Positions 15,935-24,337 of a stretch of DNA of 43,346 nt are shown here, piece by piece. The translations under genes were made by a program, and so were the position numbers. Numbering within the stretch: the first letter of the stretch is position 1; each line of letters begins with the position of its first letter. Origin of the DNA: Candidatus Ornithospirochaeta stercoravium (GTDB taxonomy: Bacteria > Spirochaetota > Spirochaetia > Sphaerochaetales > Sphaerochaetaceae); NCBI GenBank assembly GCA_017694915.1, contig JADIMF010000145.1:1-43346 (forward strand). The letters are read 5' to 3'. The notes beneath the pieces were generated by a model. The model was not told the origin of the DNA, searched no databases, and saw only the letters and a list, made by a program, of their open reading frames with translations.

Positions 15935-16243
15935 ATGGCTACGATAAAGGCACCCAGGAACATGATAGAACCGCAGATCCCAGTGGACGCCTATAGGAAC
16001 GGGAAGCTATGGAAAAGCTTTGATTCTGTCTCCGAATGCGCCAGGGAATTCCATGTTGCCTACCAGACGGTGAAGTATCTCATCGCTTCTGGCAAGGAGC
16101 TCTATACAATGCCGGACTCAGTCACTTTCGATATCCCCTCATGCTGCCCTTATTCCTACGTCCTCATCCGTGACGATGAAAGCGGAGTATACCTACCTAG
16201 GGTAAAGGACGACAGGACAGGGAAGTTCATAGGGCAGGAATAA
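15935..16243 (+). CDS. Hypothetical protein, NUMOD1-like helical repeat
   Basis: YRNGKLWKSFDSVSECAREFHVAYQTVKYLIASGK. Confidence 0.5.
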   Translation: MATIKAPRNMIEPQIPVDAYRNGKLWKSFDSVSECAREFHVAYQTVKYLIASGKELYTMPDSVTFDIPSCCPYSYVLIRDDESGVYLPRVKDDRTGKFIGQE

Positions 16244-16272
16244 TAGACAGAACCGAAGAGGAGGCATCGCGC

Positions 16273-16530
16273 GTGGAAAGGAACATCTACGACAACCCGG
16301 TAAGAGCTGCAGAGGAAGGCAATACCCACACTGCTATGAGCGTGGATACATACATGTGGCACTGGAAGGAAAAGCCAGTGAAGGTGAGGATTCTGTACAG
16401 GAGAGGCGATTATGAGCTCAGATTCGCAGGCGCTCCGTCTATTCCCGTGCCTGATGTGAATGCAGCGCGTCCTCAGCTGATGGCGCTTATCGCACGCTGC
16501 AGGAAATGGAAGGCTGTGAACTGGCTATGA
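16273..16530 (+). CDS. Hypothetical protein
   Basis: GTG start, 85 aa; stop overlaps the next start. Confidence 0.45.
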   Translation: MERNIYDNPVRAAEEGNTHTAMSVDTYMWHWKEKPVKVRILYRRGDYELRFAGAPSIPVPDVNAARPQLMALIARCRKWKAVNWL

Positions 16531-17255
16531 GAAGGTACTCGATAGATACGCACCCGAATAAGGACCTTATCATCCGCGATATCGCTGCAGGATATTCGGA
16601 TGAGGCGGTTGCGGAAAGATACGGGATAGCGAACAGACAGCAGGTGCAGCGCTATAGGACACGCGTTCTCCCTGAAGTGATGAAACTCACCGCATACAGG
16701 GACGCAGACAGCCTTCTTGCGGCTATAACGCAGAATCTGGTGCGCGTTGACAAGCTTCTCTCAGGCCTGGAGAAGTGGGCAGAGGACCCGAACAATCCAG
16801 AGGAATTCGCTATGGATCCAAGAGCTGATGAGATTGATGTCATCTACACTGTTACTACCATCAATGCGAAAGGGAAGCTCCTCCGCTCCAGGGTAAAGCG
16901 CAATCTTCAGGATGTAATCGATGAATGCTTCAATGCAGAGGAGAAGTTCTCTATGCGTCTCCAGACCAGGAAAGCCGACCAGCGCGTTATCCTGCTTAAG
17001 GCTATGGAGACGATGGGGAAGTATCTTCAGCTCCTCATCGATGCCAGGAAGGCATTATCCTCTGAGTCTGCAGACAATGAGTACATGTCGAATATCGGAG
17101 AGCTTCTCCAGATTATCCAGACAGCACTCAGGCCTTATCCAGAGGCTATGAAGGCACTGATTGAAGCCATAGAAGCAAACACCGAGGAACAGGACGGCAG
17201 CTCTGAACCTGTCCGCACAGCCGGAGCTATCGAGGGAGTTTTGGAGGATTCCTGA
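16527..17255 (+). CDS. Small terminase subunit candidate
   Basis: N-terminal HTH IIRDIAAGYSDEAVAERYGIANRQQVQRYR; directly upstream of the terminase ATPase; start trimmed from ORF 16506. Confidence 0.6.
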   Translation: MRRYSIDTHPNKDLIIRDIAAGYSDEAVAERYGIANRQQVQRYRTRVLPEVMKLTAYRDADSLLAAITQNLVRVDKLLSGLEKWAEDPNNPEEFAMDPRADEIDVIYTVTTINAKGKLLRSRVKRNLQDVIDECFNAEEKFSMRLQTRKADQRVILLKAMETMGKYLQLLIDARKALSSESADNEYMSNIGELLQIIQTALRPYPEAMKALIEAIEANTEEQDGSSEPVRTAGAIEGVLEDS

Positions 17256-17259
17256 CGCT

Positions 17260-18216
17260 ATGGCTATTCCGCGTGGGCTTGTATTCTCATTCCGCGATAT
17301 GGACAGAGCACTGTCCAGGTCATCCTATGCCATCTCATGCGGCTTTCATCCGTATGCATGGCAGACCGCGGTCCTGGAATCGCATGCGAAGTTCAAGATC
17401 ATAGATGGAGCAAGACAGAGCGGAAAGTCAACGATTGTCTCTGTCGTACCTGCGCATAAAGCCAAGTACAAATCGAAATCCCTTTCCCTTGTCATTGCAC
17501 CGACAAGGGCTCAGGCCAATGAGGATATGCTCAAGATCAAGGAGCTTGCCCATAAGGATTCCAGCTATCCGTCATTCGTCAAGAACAGCGCATTCGAGAT
17601 AGCGCTTTCCAACGGAAGCCGTATCGTTGTCGTCACGGCAACGGACAAGGCCGCGCGTGGATATTCAGCTCCTGATGTAATCGTTGTCGATGAGGCAAGC
17701 CGCGTGCCTGATACAGTCTATTCCTCCGCTATCCTGCCTATGCAGACGGCATCCCCGGAGGATTTTGAGCTGATTCTCATATCAACACCATTCGGCAAGC
17801 AGGGCTTCTTCTATGACTGCTGGGCAAACAGCGAAGTCTACAAGAAGTTCGAGATAAGAGCGCCATGGGCTGTTGATGAGAGATACCCGACAAGGCTTTT
17901 CGATGCGATACCGGAAGAGCGCTTCATCGAGCAGAGAAGCAAGCTGGGGATATATGCTGCATATTCCCCTCAGCACAGAAGCTATGAGCAGCAGATAGAG
18001 ATATTGAGGCAGCAGGGTACGCTTATCTACCAGCAGGAGTTCCTGGGAGAGTTCGTGGACCGCAACGATGCTGTCTTCAGAAGAGCAGACCTTGAGAAGG
18101 CGTTCTTCCCGGATGTATATCCACCGGCACTGGATCTCTCCGGAGAATCGGGCATTGTCATGCCAGCGCCTGAAGCATTGCCGCTTAAGAAGGTCGCAGG
18201 AGGAAAGTACTTCTAA
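17260..18216 (+). CDS. Large terminase, ATPase part
   Basis: Walker A DGARQSGKST; Walker B PDVIVVDEASR; motif III ISTPFG. Confidence 0.85.
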   Translation: MAIPRGLVFSFRDMDRALSRSSYAISCGFHPYAWQTAVLESHAKFKIIDGARQSGKSTIVSVVPAHKAKYKSKSLSLVIAPTRAQANEDMLKIKELAHKDSSYPSFVKNSAFEIALSNGSRIVVVTATDKAARGYSAPDVIVVDEASRVPDTVYSSAILPMQTASPEDFELILISTPFGKQGFFYDCWANSEVYKKFEIRAPWAVDERYPTRLFDAIPEERFIEQRSKLGIYAAYSPQHRSYEQQIEILRQQGTLIYQQEFLGEFVDRNDAVFRRADLEKAFFPDVYPPALDLSGESGIVMPAPEALPLKKVAGGKYF

Positions 18217-18228
18217 GGAGGAATCGAT

Positions 18229-18969
18229 ATGGATGATATCTACACGCCATTCACACGCCATATCCTCTCGCAGGATATCGGAAAGAAGCAGGACGCTACC
18301 ACATCAGGAGCGTTCACCATCACGCCGGAGTATTTCGATGGAGGCGATGGAAAGCGCCGTATGACTACGTTCCTGGATGTAGGCTTCCTAGATAAGCGCA
18401 GGCTCAGCTATATGGATCTTGGCGAATACACCAGGGAGATGATGCAGTCTCTCTCATTCGGAGACCAGAGCGTGCTGATAATCGATGGCACAGGAATAGG
18501 CGAGGCTGTCTATGATATCTACACATCCCTGGGGCTTGAGCCTGTCAAGGTGATATTCACATCAGGTGAGACTGCATCTGTTGAGCGCAACAGAGAGCAG
18601 TTCTCCCAGAAGTTCGGAGCAGTATCGGGCTATAAGGTCCCGAAGGTGGATATGATCTCAGCCGCGCAGGTCATCTTCCAGCAGGGAAGGATACGCTTTG
18701 CAGAGGGCATTGATTTCCGTGACGAATGCTTCCAGCAGCTTCAGGCATTTGTCGGAAAGGTCAACGAGAAGACGCACAATGTGAAGTACGAGAATCTCAC
18801 GGAGGATATCCATGACGATTTCGTGACGATGATCATCCAGGCATGCTGGTATGTCATGCACATGGATAGCAGGCTGATGATACCGCAAGATACGAGAGGC
18901 CTCGGAAATGTGCAGCCATACGACCAGCAGAGCAGTGGATACAGCATCGATCCCTATGACAGCCTTTAG
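18229..18969 (+). CDS. Large terminase, nuclease part (separate ORF)
   Basis: TTFLDVGFLDKR...VLIIDGTGIGEAVYD...TEDIHDDFVTMIIQA, RNase H-like nuclease pattern; own GGAGG SD. Confidence 0.75.
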   Translation: MDDIYTPFTRHILSQDIGKKQDATTSGAFTITPEYFDGGDGKRRMTTFLDVGFLDKRRLSYMDLGEYTREMMQSLSFGDQSVLIIDGTGIGEAVYDIYTSLGLEPVKVIFTSGETASVERNREQFSQKFGAVSGYKVPKVDMISAAQVIFQQGRIRFAEGIDFRDECFQQLQAFVGKVNEKTHNVKYENLTEDIHDDFVTMIIQACWYVMHMDSRLMIPQDTRGLGNVQPYDQQSSGYSIDPYDSL

Positions 18970-18975
18970 AGCGGC

Positions 18976-18995
18976 CATAATACCGCTCCGCGACA
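18976..18995 (+). promoter_or_regulatory. 20-bp dispersed motif, copy 3
   Basis: CATAATACCGCTCCGCGACA, 33 bp upstream of the portal gene. Confidence 0.65.
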
Positions 18996-19027
18996 ATGCA
19001 GCAATAAGGCTTTACCCTTGATACGTC

Positions 19028-20722
19028 ATGACAAGCGAGAGATTCAACGAAATCGTTACAGCTTACAAGGCCCTGAAGAATATCAGGGCAAAATATGAAG
19101 CCGACTGGAAGGAAACACAGCAGTGGATATCGCCGCGGGGAGCAAGCTTCGATACCGATACAGCTCCTGCATACCGCAAGCTGCCAAGTCAGAACAAGGT
19201 GTATGATAAGACAATCCAGGTATATTCGGAGACGTTCGCGAGAGGCCTTAAGAGCTATACATGCTCCTCTCAGTCGCCTTTTTTCGGGCTTGAGCCAGTG
19301 ATACCTGAGCATGCTTCAGATGATGAAATCCGGTATATTCTTCAGCAGCGTGTAGAACAGATGAGGATGATGCTTGCTTCTACGCGCTTCTATAAGACCA
19401 CGAAGACATTCTTCAAGAATTTCGGTGATTTCGGCATAGCCGTAATGCTTCTGGGGTATGAGCCGGAGAAGCACAGGTTCCTGTTCAAGACATTATCCGT
19501 AGGCGACTGCTATCTGATGAGAGACCAGAACACCGATGATATCGATGTGCTGTTCCATGTCTCATGGCTTACCAAGGCAGAAGCAATCGCCCTGTATGGC
19601 GAAGAGAATCTGTCAACGCAGATTATCCAGGAAACGGACTACACGAAAGCCTATCAGTTCATCCAGCTGTACTGCAGAAGAGAAGCATTCGGCCTTATGT
19701 ACGAGGAAGGCTTCCCAGAAACAGAATGGCTGGAGATGGCATGGGAAAAGGACCAGAGCCAGCCCTGCTATCAGTCAGGAACGGACCGCAGGCGATTCGT
19801 GGCTGTTTCATTCAATGAAGCACCGGATGGCGATGCATACGGCACCGATTATCCAGGGCAGACGCTTGCTAACTCATCCAAGAACATGCAGCTCATGATG
19901 AGAGACCAGCTCAATGCCTCCCAGCTTATGACGAATCCTCCGCTCAAGAAGACTCCAGGGTTCACAGCCAACATCCGCCCTGGGAAATTCATAGACGTTC
20001 CGGCAGGGCAGGATATCGCGCCTCTTCAGCTTGTCCAGGATGTTTCATGGACAAATGAGCTAAGGGCGGAGATCCGTGCCATAGCAAAGCAGGTATACTA
20101 CGTGGATTTCTTCCTCATGCTCAGTCAGTACCAGGGCAATGTGAATACAGCAACGCTTGCACAGGGCCTGCAGAATGAGCAGGTGCTGATGATGGCAGAC
20201 TTCCTGGACAGCCTTCTCGATGAGTTCTTCTCTCCGATAATCCTCTGGATCTATGGCGTCATGCAGGAAGAAGGCCTCTTCACAGGAGATGCTGCAGAAG
20301 AGCTTGATTCCGACATTCAGGTGAAGATGGTTTCTACTCTTTACAGACTGCTTCAGCAGCAGGAGCTCCAGCCTACACAGCAGGCAATGTCGATGATGCT
20401 TCCATTCATCGAGATGGACCCGGAACAGCTGCTTCCTTACATCAATTTCCAGAAGTTCTTTGAGGTTGTCCGCAATAAGACCAATGCCGATATGAGAATC
20501 ATAAGGGATGAGGAAGAAGTTGAGGAAATGCAGGCCGCAATGGCGAACGCAAAGGCCGCGGCCACGAAGAAAGAGCAGGATATCGCACAGCAGGATGCCG
20601 ATACGAGGACATTCTCAGCGCTTGCCAATGCAGAGAACAGCAGACAGCAGGCTCAGGGCTCAGAAGGACAGAATCCCCCACAGCAGCAGAGCAGATACTC
20701 AGGGCTTACATTCGCGAGGTGA
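19028..20722 (+). CDS. Portal / head-tail connector (podovirus type)
   Basis: KYEADWKETQQWISPRGASFDTD...YDKTIQVYSETFARGLKSYTCSSQSPFFGLEP. Confidence 0.85.
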   Translation: MTSERFNEIVTAYKALKNIRAKYEADWKETQQWISPRGASFDTDTAPAYRKLPSQNKVYDKTIQVYSETFARGLKSYTCSSQSPFFGLEPVIPEHASDDEIRYILQQRVEQMRMMLASTRFYKTTKTFFKNFGDFGIAVMLLGYEPEKHRFLFKTLSVGDCYLMRDQNTDDIDVLFHVSWLTKAEAIALYGEENLSTQIIQETDYTKAYQFIQLYCRREAFGLMYEEGFPETEWLEMAWEKDQSQPCYQSGTDRRRFVAVSFNEAPDGDAYGTDYPGQTLANSSKNMQLMMRDQLNASQLMTNPPLKKTPGFTANIRPGKFIDVPAGQDIAPLQLVQDVSWTNELRAEIRAIAKQVYYVDFFLMLSQYQGNVNTATLAQGLQNEQVLMMADFLDSLLDEFFSPIILWIYGVMQEEGLFTGDAAEELDSDIQVKMVSTLYRLLQQQELQPTQQAMSMMLPFIEMDPEQLLPYINFQKFFEVVRNKTNADMRIIRDEEEVEEMQAAMANAKAAATKKEQDIAQQDADTRTFSALANAENSRQQAQGSEGQNPPQQQSRYSGLTFAR

Positions 20723-20728
20723 ATATAG

Positions 20729-21034
20729 ATGATGGGAACACAGGATAAAGGACTTACCACAAAGGATGTCATGCGTGCATACAGCAATATCTTCAATACG
20801 TACGATGGACAGCTGGTTCTGGCAGATATCCTTTCACAGCTTGGATATTTCTCCAATCAGCCGGAAAGCATAAAGCCTGAATGCATAGCGATAGCCAATA
20901 CGATTCTCTCAAGGTGCGGAATCATGAATTCTGCAGGCATAGGCATATACATGGAAGGACTAGCATACTCAATCGGCATTGCCGCAGCAGGCGGTGCCGT
21001 AAAGGATACCAAGGAGGAAGATGATGATATTTGA
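20729..21034 (+). CDS. Hypothetical protein
   Basis: 101 aa in the head operon. Confidence 0.5.
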   Translation: MMGTQDKGLTTKDVMRAYSNIFNTYDGQLVLADILSQLGYFSNQPESIKPECIAIANTILSRCGIMNSAGIGIYMEGLAYSIGIAAAGGAVKDTKEEDDDI

Positions 21035-21896
21035 CAGAAGATGGCTGAGGATTCCTCTTCTCTTAGCGGAGGATGGAGGGGGAGATCCCGGCGGTGGAGA
21101 TGATGATGCAGGCGCACCGGAAACCCCGCCACCGGAAGGAAATCCGCCTGCGGAGCCGGAGTTCAGTGAGCCTGGATATTTTTCGCAGCTCCCAGGAGAG
21201 AAGGCGAAGAGCGAAGCATACAAGGCGCTCTACAAGCACCAGAAGCTTGATGAGCTCACTGACGCATATCTTGCAGAACATGAGGAGCTTGAGAAGCTTA
21301 AGGCAAATGCCTCAAGGTCCATTGTTGTTCCAGAGAAGGGCGACAAGGAAGGTGCTGCAGAATTCTGGAAGAAGCTCGGCGTGCCGGAAAATCCTTCCGA
21401 TTACAAGATGGAAGCGCTTGCTCAGTACGAGAAGGAGCAGCCGGAGCTCATTGATGCAATCCGCAAGGGCTGTAACCGCATGAAGCTTACGCCAAGACAG
21501 GCTGAAGCTGTAGGCGAGATGATAGATTCCGTCTCGAAGGCAAGTGCAATCAAGGCGGCGATGACCATCAGAAACAACATCAAAGCACAGTCTGATCGCG
21601 TTGCAGCGCTTTATAAGGACACGTTCCCCGCAGAGATAGATAGGAAGAATGCTGCAGCAGAGGATATCTCTAGATATGAATCCTTCCTGAAGGAAACCGG
21701 CCTGGAGGATGTCATCGGGAAGTCGATGCTTGCAGGCAATCCCCAGGTTATAAAGGCAATATCTGCTTATGCAAAGAAGCATGGCGGAGTGGTTACTCAG
21801 AAAGGTGGCACGATAGGCGCTGGAGGCAAGTCTACAGAAAAGCCGGTAATGCATGAAAGCGATGACTGGAAGGAATTCAAGGAATCCAGGAGATAA
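21021..21896 (+). CDS. Scaffolding-like protein
   Basis: Acidic/charged protein between portal and capsid; FWKKLGVPENPSDYKME, typical of phage scaffold proteins. Confidence 0.65.
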   Translation: MMIFDRRWLRIPLLLAEDGGGDPGGGDDDAGAPETPPPEGNPPAEPEFSEPGYFSQLPGEKAKSEAYKALYKHQKLDELTDAYLAEHEELEKLKANASRSIVVPEKGDKEGAAEFWKKLGVPENPSDYKMEALAQYEKEQPELIDAIRKGCNRMKLTPRQAEAVGEMIDSVSKASAIKAAMTIRNNIKAQSDRVAALYKDTFPAEIDRKNAAAEDISRYESFLKETGLEDVIGKSMLAGNPQVIKAISAYAKKHGGVVTQKGGTIGAGGKSTEKPVMHESDDWKEFKESRR

Positions 21897-21910
21897 AAGG
21901 AGAAGAAAAC

Positions 21911-22135
21911 ATGGCAGGAATACTTGATGATCTATTTGAGGATCTCGTGAAAGAGCCAGAGACGAAAGATGAGAATCCCGATGAAAAGGGAAAGCCTGAA
22001 GACAATCCGGATTCTTCCGCAAAGGAGGAAGATACACCTCCGGAAGATGATAAGCCGGAGTCCGTTAAATCTGCGCTTTTCCCTACGTCGAAGGAATGGG
22101 AAGAGTTCAGAGAACAGCATAAATCAGGAGCATAA
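21911..22135 (+). CDS. Small acidic protein
   Basis: 74 aa; ends TSKEWEEFREQHKSGA, resembling SDDWKEFKESRR at the previous gene's C-terminus. Confidence 0.5.
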   Translation: MAGILDDLFEDLVKEPETKDENPDEKGKPEDNPDSSAKEEDTPPEDDKPESVKSALFPTSKEWEEFREQHKSGA

Positions 22136-22150
22136 CGCCGCTCCGCGACA
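22131..22150 (+). promoter_or_regulatory. 20-bp dispersed motif, copy 4
   Basis: CATAACGCCGCTCCGCGACA, upstream of the capsid gene. Confidence 0.7.
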
Positions 22151-22174
22151 GATGCTTTCAAGTATGTTTTCATG

Positions 22175-22204
22175 ATGCCGTAGTCAGTTTGGCTGCGGCA
22201 TTTT
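22175..22204 (+). terminator. Hairpin/attenuator-like terminator in the capsid leader
   Basis: ATGCCGTAG-tcagtttgg-CTGCGGCAT followed by TTT. Confidence 0.5.
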
Positions 22205-22324
22205 CAGTTATTCCTACCTCATGGGGAAACTGGGAGAGAGAAGAGAGCTCATGGCGGACCGTAATCACCAGCTTATGGAACGGGCAGAAATGCAAACAAT
22301 TCACAAGGAGGAAAAAGGTTCAGT

Positions 22325-23281
22325 ATGGTAACTTTTTCAACCGAGAAGATGAATCTTATGGAAGCTTATCGCAGAGCCGGATATGAGAATCCTGAGCTGC
22401 TCATCGGTGAGCTCCTCGAGACTAACGATCTTCTCAGAACTGCTGCAACAGCTCCGGCCAATAAGGGCTTTTACAATGAAACGCTCAGAGCGGTGAAGCT
22501 GGGTGCAGGCAAGGTAACCAAGATAAACGGCGGTATACCGGATATCTCATCCAAGACGGACAAGGTCTCTGACCCTGTGATCTCATTCGAAGGCGCTTCA
22601 TACGTTGATATCCGTATCTTCGATGGAGTAGAGGACCTCGATGCGACAAGAAATTCCGAGGATGCGATGAATCTCGCAGGATTCTCGAATTCCTGGAACG
22701 ATGTTCTGCTTCGTGGAACGCCTAAGGATGCGGCAGGATACACGGGCCTTATGGCAAGACGTGCCAAGAAGAGCGATGCGCAGGTCATCGATATGGCAGG
22801 CACAGACAACCTTACATCTGCTTATCTCATCGAGTGGGGCAATATCGGTACAAGGCTTCTATATGCAAAGCATTCGACGCCTGGCATCAGCTCCGTTGAT
22901 ATGGGCAAGGTGAAGGTGGACGCACAGGACGGCTCCGGCAAGTACTGGGCTTTTGAAAGGGATTATAAGATCTATTTCGGCCTGTCTGTACGCACGGAGA
23001 ATTCGCTCTGGAGAATCGCGAATATCGATATCACAGGAACACCTACGAAAGCGCTTCTCGAGAACATCATCAAGATCAAGAACAAGCTTCCATCTAAGGG
23101 CAGGACAGGCTTCCTCTACTGCAATTCCGATGTGAAGTCTCTTATCGAGATACTGACTCTCGATACGGCAACGAATGTGCGCACCGTGGAGATTGAGAAC
23201 TACGGACCTGTCACAAGGTTCGGAAACATCCCGATCATGACTATGGATGCCATCGATTCCGATGAAGCACAGGTAGTGTAA
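22325..23281 (+). CDS. Major capsid protein
   Basis: 318 aa after the scaffold; AAGGAGG SD; ATPANKGFYNETLRAVKLGAGK... and ISFEGASYVDIRIFDGVEDLDATRN. Confidence 0.75.
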   Translation: MVTFSTEKMNLMEAYRRAGYENPELLIGELLETNDLLRTAATAPANKGFYNETLRAVKLGAGKVTKINGGIPDISSKTDKVSDPVISFEGASYVDIRIFDGVEDLDATRNSEDAMNLAGFSNSWNDVLLRGTPKDAAGYTGLMARRAKKSDAQVIDMAGTDNLTSAYLIEWGNIGTRLLYAKHSTPGISSVDMGKVKVDAQDGSGKYWAFERDYKIYFGLSVRTENSLWRIANIDITGTPTKALLENIIKIKNKLPSKGRTGFLYCNSDVKSLIEILTLDTATNVRTVEIENYGPVTRFGNIPIMTMDAIDSDEAQVV

Positions 23282-23292
23282 GGAGGAAAGAG

Positions 23293-23649
23293 ATGACAGA
23301 TGCAACTCTTGATTTCGGCCTTATTTCGCTCGGTTCTTCTGCCGCTGGATACAGCGCAAACTGCATTGATTTCGAAGTTGAGAAGGAAGATCTCTCCAAT
23401 CTCAGCAACGCAGTGCTTGTGATTGTTGCCAATGGCGCGGTGTCTAATGCTGCACTGGCACTCTATTCAGGCGCAGCAGATAATCCGACAACCAAGCTCG
23501 GTGGAGGATATCCAACGATAACGGCTATGGCAGATGGGGAGAGGATAGAGCTTGAGCTCCCGCTCACATGCTCTCGCTACCTCAGGGTTGGTGGAACCGG
23601 AACAGGAAAAGTGACTGCTCACATCGAGATGGGCGGCAAGTCTGCCTGA
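23293..23649 (+). CDS. Bbp16-like head/structural protein
   Basis: LDFGLISLGSSAAGYSANCIDF...CSRYLRVGGTGTGKVTAHI. Confidence 0.6.
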   Translation: MTDATLDFGLISLGSSAAGYSANCIDFEVEKEDLSNLSNAVLVIVANGAVSNAALALYSGAADNPTTKLGGGYPTITAMADGERIELELPLTCSRYLRVGGTGTGKVTAHIEMGGKSA

Positions 23650-23696
23650 TTGATTTCAGGGGACTTCGGATAACTAAAAGCGGCAACTCCGCGATA

Positions 23697-23738
23697 TTTT
23701 CAGAACACACTCGCCGTCCTTCTGAAAAGAGGGACGGC
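23697..23738. other. Overlapping alternative hairpins in the intergenic leader
   Basis: TTTTCAGAA/TTCTGAAAA (9 bp) interleaved with GCCGTCC/GGACGGC (7 bp). Confidence 0.6.
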
Positions 23739-23755
23739 TTAAGCGAAGGGAAGCA

Positions 23756-24337
23756 ATGGAATACGGTAGAGAATGGCTGAATCTTGCGAACGCGGCTCTT
23801 TCGATGGTCTCATCGCACCTTCTGCAGAAGATGCAGGACGGGACTACAGAAGCGAACTACATAGAGACGCTTCTGCCTCTGGCTGTAGAGGATGTTTACA
23901 GCGACCTTGATTTCTACGATATAGCGATTACGGAGGAAGCTCCGAGGCTTGATAAGACGCATCCAAGATACTGCTTCTGCTATGCGCGGCCGAAGAATGC
24001 AGCCAAGATACTCCGCATATGGACCATACCGAAGGATATGGAATGGGAACTCTCTGAAGGCTGTATATGTACGAATGCATGCCAGGTGATAGTGAAGTAT
24101 GTGAAGCTTCCGGAGACACCGGAGAACATGCCGCCATATGCTAAGAAGCTTGTCGTTTACCGTCTTGCATCGCTTCTGGCTTCCCCTGTAGCTCACGATG
24201 ATAATCTTGCCTCAATGCTTGAGAGCAAGTATCAGTCTGCATTAGCAAATGCTATCACCCTTTCTGTTGCAATGCGCTACCAGGAAGACAGAAGCACTGG
24301 CTGGTGGACAGATGATTCCCCTATGGAGGAGCTCTGA
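23756..24337 (+). CDS. Tail tubular protein A / adaptor-like
   Basis: 193 aa; position after capsid; LPLAVEDVYSDLDFYDIA, VYRLASLLASPVAHDDN. Confidence 0.6.
   Translation: MEYGREWLNLANAALSMVSSHLLQKMQDGTTEANYIETLLPLAVEDVYSDLDFYDIAITEEAPRLDKTHPRYCFCYARPKNAAKILRIWTIPKDMEWELSEGCICTNACQVIVKYVKLPETPENMPPYAKKLVVYRLASLLASPVAHDDNLASMLESKYQSALANAITLSVAMRYQEDRSTGWWTDDSPMEEL

Noticed and set aside
23681-23696. CGGCAACTCCGCGATA as a sixth motif copy
   Set aside because: Too many mismatches and no CATAAY part.
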